Below are positions 61,126 to 64,000 of a stretch of 64,000 nt of DNA, piece by piece. Every line of letters begins with the position of its first letter. The stretch's first letter is position 1. The notes beneath the pieces are model-generated. The model worked only from the letters and a program-made list of their open reading frames with translations, searched no databases and was not told the origin of the DNA. This stretch comes from Streptomyces litmocidini (GTDB lineage Bacteria > Actinomycetota > Actinomycetes > Streptomycetales > Streptomycetaceae). The stretch is from contig NZ_BMTQ01000009.1 of assembly GCF_014649755.1 (NCBI RefSeq), forward strand, positions 248,001 to 312,000, in the 5' to 3' direction. Both the position numbers and the translations under genes were made by a program.

Positions 61126-64000
61126 GTGGATAACGAGGAAAAACTTCTCTCCTATCTCCGACGGGCAACTGCCGATCTGCGTGCCACCCGTGAGCGTCTC
61201 GCTGAGGTGGAACGCGCTGCCGACCGCGAGCCGATCGCCATCATCTCCATGGCCTGCAGGTATCCCGGAGGGATCGCCTCTCCGGAGGACCTGTGGCATG
61301 CGGTGGCCAACGGCGCGGACGCGGTGTCGGAATTCCCGGCGGATCGTGGCTGGGACATCGACCGTCTCTATGACGCGAGCGGTGAACAGCCGGACTCGAT
61401 TTACACGCGTTTTGGCGGATTCTTGCGGGATGTGGCCGAATTTGATGCGCGCTTCTTCGGGATCACTCCCAGGGAAGCCCGTCTGACCGATCCCCAGGAG
61501 CGGATGATGCTGGAGATCTCCTGGGAGGTGCTGGAACGGGGAGGGATCGACCCGCAGACGCTGAGAGGAAGCGACACCGGTGTCTTCACCGGGTTGATGT
61601 ACCACGATTACGCCCTGGGGTACGACCCCAGCGGGACGAGCGGCGGCGGGCAGGTGTCTGGACGCGTCGCCTACACGCTGGGCCTCGAAGGGGCCGCGGT
61701 GACCGTGGACACCGCCTGTTCGTCCTCGCTCGTGGCCCTGCACCTGGCCGTCCACGCACTCCACCGGGGTGACTGCACCTTGGCATTGGCGGGCGGTGTC
61801 ACGGTCATGGGCACCCCGGGGATGTTCGTCCACTTCAGCAACAACCGGGGACTCGCCCCGGACGGGCGGTGCAGATCCTTCGGATCGGGAGCGGATGGCA
61901 CTGGACTCGCCGAGGGCGCGGGTGTCCTGCTGCTGGAACGCCTGTCGGACGCCCGTCGCAACAACCATCCCGTACTGGCGCTGGTACGGGGGTCCGCCGC
62001 GAACCAGGACGGAGCCTCCAACGGGCTCACGTCCCCCAACGGCCTCGCCCAACAACGCGTCATTCGACAGGCGTTGGCGCACGCCGGTATCTCCGCCGCG
62101 GAGGTCGACGCCGTAGAGGGCCACGGTACGGGCACCGTGCTGGGAGACCCCATCGAGGCACAGGCCCTGCTGGCCACCTACGGTCAGGACCGACCGCAGG
62201 ACGAGCCGCTGTGGCTGGGCTCCGTGAAGTCGAACATCGGACACGCCCAGGCTGCCGCGGGCGTGGCAGGCGTCATCAAGATGGTGCAGGCGATGCGGCA
62301 CGGGGTCCTGCCCCGGTCCTTGCACCTCGACGAGCCGACCCCGCACGTGGACTGGTCGACGGGGCACGTCCGGTTGTTGGCCGAGGCCCGAGCCTGGCCG
62401 GATCTCGGGCGGCCGCGCAGGGCAGGGGTGTCCTCGTTCGGGATGAGTGGCACCAATGGGCACGTCATCCTGGAACAGGCCCCTGAGCCCGAGTCCCCGG
62501 AGAGCACCGCTACGAGCGCACCCGCCGACTCCCGGCGTTCCTGGCCGGAGGGTTGCCCGCTGCCTTGGATCGTGTCCGCCCGAACGCCGGATGCTCTGTG
62601 TGCCCAGGCCGACCGCCTCCGACGCCGACTGGAGGCAGGTGAGACGGGCTCCCCCGCCGACCTCGACGTCGCCTACTCGCTGGCGACCTCGCGCACTGCG
62701 ATGGAACAGCGTGCGGCCGTGGTGGCCGCGGACCACGAGGAGCTGATCCAGGGCCTCACGGCGATCGCCCAGGGAGAGCGGCACCCGCATGTGCTGCGGT
62801 CGGACCGCCTCGGGGAGGGCCAGATGGCCTTCGTGTTTCCGGGGCAGGGGGCGCAGCGGCTGGGGATGGGGCAAGGGCTGTGCGAGGCGTTTCCGGTGTT
62901 CGCGCGCGCATGGGATGCGGTGGTGGCTGAGTTCGATGGTGTCCTGGGTCTTTCCCTGCAGGATGTGGTGTGGGGTGAGGACGAGGCGCACTTGAGCCGT
63001 ACGGAATTCGCGCAGCCGGCGTTGTTCGCGGTCGAGGTGGCGTTGTTCCGGCTTCTGGAGTCGTGGGGTGTGCGGCCCGACTTCGTCGCGGGGCATTCGA
63101 TCGGTGAGCTGGCCGCCGCGCATGTGGCGGGTGCGCTGTCGCTGTCCGATGCGGTGCGACTCGTCGCGGCGCGGGGCCGCCTGATGGGGGCGCTTCCTGA
63201 GGGTGGGGTGATGGTGGCGGTGGAGGCGTCGGAGGGGGAGGTGGTGCCGTTGTTGACGTCGGGGGTGGGTCTGGCGGCGGTGAACGGTCCGCGGTCGGTG
63301 GTGGTCTCCGGTGTCGGGGAGGAGGTGGTGCGGATCGCGGAGTGGTTCGCGGGTCGGGGGCGCAGGACGCGGAGGTTGGGGGTGTCGCATGGGTTTCATT
63401 CGCCGTTGATGGAGCCGATGCTCGACGACTTCCGCTCTGTCGCACAGGTCATGTCGTATGAGGCTCCGCGGATTCCTGTGGTGTCGACGGTGACCGGTCG
63501 TCTTGCCACGGCGGGTGAGATCTGTTCCCCGGAGTACTGGGTGCGGCAGGTGCGGGACACGGTGCGGTTCGCGGACACGGTTCGGGCGCTGGACGGGCGT
63601 GGTGTCACGACGTATCTGGAGCTGGGGCCGGACGCGGTGCTGTCGGCCATGGGCGCCGACTGCCTTGAAAACGACACGGGCTTCGTGCCCCTGCTACGCA
63701 AGGACCAGCCCGAGTCGGCGGCGCTCGTCCGTGCCGTCGCGCAGGCGTCCGTGCGCGGGGTGCCCGTGGACTGGAGGGCCTTCTTCGCCGGACGCGGAGC
63801 GCGCCGTGTCGATCTGCCCACCTATGCCTTCCAACGTCAGCGGTACTGGACCGATGCCCGAGCCACCACAGGGCGCGATCTGTCCGCCAAGGGGCTCGAC
63901 CCTGTCGACCACCCCTTTCTGGGTGCCGCCGTGCGGCTGCCCGGAACAGGCGAGACCGTCCTCACGGGCCGGTTGTCACTCGGCGCGCTGCCCTGGCTGG
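61126..64000 (+). CDS. type I modular PKS, N-terminal part (runs off window)
   Basis: 958 residues visible, open to the window end. GTG 61126 gives the standard docking start VDNEEKLLSYLRRATADL; ATG 61108 in frame lacks a ribosome site. Order: docking coiled coil (1-35); KS (about 42-460, Cys198 in VDTACSSSL, GHGTG and NIGHAQ histidines); AT (about 565-900, GHSIGE Ser658, HGFH at 755, a malonyl-type motif with Gly in place of the common Ala); then the start of a DH domain (DHPFLGAAVRL). There is no loading module, so it is an extension protein working before the thioesterase synthase. Confidence 0.93.
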   Translation, partial: MDNEEKLLSYLRRATADLRATRERLAEVERAADREPIAIISMACRYPGGIASPEDLWHAVANGADAVSEFPADRGWDIDRLYDASGEQPDSIYTRFGGFLRDVAEFDARFFGITPREARLTDPQERMMLEISWEVLERGGIDPQTLRGSDTGVFTGLMYHDYALGYDPSGTSGGGQVSGRVAYTLGLEGAAVTVDTACSSSLVALHLAVHALHRGDCTLALAGGVTVMGTPGMFVHFSNNRGLAPDGRCRSFGSGADGTGLAEGAGVLLLERLSDARRNNHPVLALVRGSAANQDGASNGLTSPNGLAQQRVIRQALAHAGISAAEVDAVEGHGTGTVLGDPIEAQALLATYGQDRPQDEPLWLGSVKSNIGHAQAAAGVAGVIKMVQAMRHGVLPRSLHLDEPTPHVDWSTGHVRLLAEARAWPDLGRPRRAGVSSFGMSGTNGHVILEQAPEPESPESTATSAPADSRRSWPEGCPLPWIVSARTPDALCAQADRLRRRLEAGETGSPADLDVAYSLATSRTAMEQRAAVVAADHEELIQGLTAIAQGERHPHVLRSDRLGEGQMAFVFPGQGAQRLGMGQGLCEAFPVFARAWDAVVAEFDGVLGLSLQDVVWGEDEAHLSRTEFAQPALFAVEVALFRLLESWGVRPDFVAGHSIGELAAAHVAGALSLSDAVRLVAARGRLMGALPEGGVMVAVEASEGEVVPLLTSGVGLAAVNGPRSVVVSGVGEEVVRIAEWFAGRGRRTRRLGVSHGFHSPLMEPMLDDFRSVAQVMSYEAPRIPVVSTVTGRLATAGEICSPEYWVRQVRDTVRFADTVRALDGRGVTTYLELGPDAVLSAMGADCLENDTGFVPLLRKDQPESAALVRAVAQASVRGVPVDWRAFFAGRGARRVDLPTYAFQRQRYWTDARATTGRDLSAKGLDPVDHPFLGAAVRLPGTGETVLTGRLSLGALPWL

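Overview
The window is high-GC DNA with GTG/ATG starts, GGAGG-type ribosome binding sites, many 4-base ATGA start/stop overlaps and type I polyketide synthase genes. It also carries TTA codons confined, as far as I checked, to a pathway regulator. Together these point to a Streptomyces or close relative. The mix of intact operons and decayed genes suggests an accessory part of the chromosome.

Left part (1-4924): the end of an ATP-grasp ligase gene, then a tight methionine-salvage operon mtnA-mtnB-mtnD-mtnC-mtnP. It takes methylthioadenosine to the 2-oxo acid; the final transaminase is not here. A 32-bp perfect palindrome closes it. 5029-12355 is an arsenic/organoarsenical resistance island. 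It holds an ArsP/DUF318-type permease, two GNAT acetyltransferases of the ArsN/phosphinothricin type, three ArsR repressors, an ArsO-like flavoprotein, an ArsI-type C-As lyase with the CC motif and an MFS exporter. Matching operator-like repeats lie at the divergent promoters, and a run of 37 G sits between two copies of one operator.

12651-14188 holds two exported cell-wall enzymes (Tat-type M15 carboxypeptidase; transglycosylase with two peptidoglycan-binding repeats). 14778-28717 is a nitrogen/carbon catabolic region. It contains an amine oxidase / XRE-TetR fusion / OYE-type iron-sulfur flavoenzyme operon, a TetR regulator divergent from an amino-acid permease, and a five-gene operon (acyl-CoA dehydrogenase, ThDP enzyme, Glu/Leu-type dehydrogenase, NDP-forming acyl-CoA synthetase, dienoyl-CoA-reductase-like SDR). 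The permease and the five-gene operon share almost the same TetR-like box, so I infer one regulon.

29374-31342 encodes a MASE1 membrane sensor and a PP2C phosphatase. 31822-36453 is a complete kdpFABC potassium pump operon preceded by an extra 27-aa membrane peptide. The cognate kdpE and kdpD that follow are decayed. 38041-45124 is a poor, partly decayed stretch: a secreted cyclophilin, a VOC protein and a DUF4239 membrane protein stand among remnants of an integrase, a terpene synthase and possibly purU.

From 45125 to the right edge is a modular polyketide cluster: a methyltransferase, a 3.8-kilo-residue two-module synthase ending in a thioesterase, a four-EF-hand calcium protein, a LAL-type regulator with two TTA codons, and the start of another synthase that runs off the window. 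Because the thioesterase protein lies at the left edge, the synthases acting before it must be encoded to the right. Inferred chemistry of the last two steps is methylmalonyl then malonyl extension, each with KR and DH, giving a methyl-branched dienoyl end; the first of these KRs lacks its catalytic serine.
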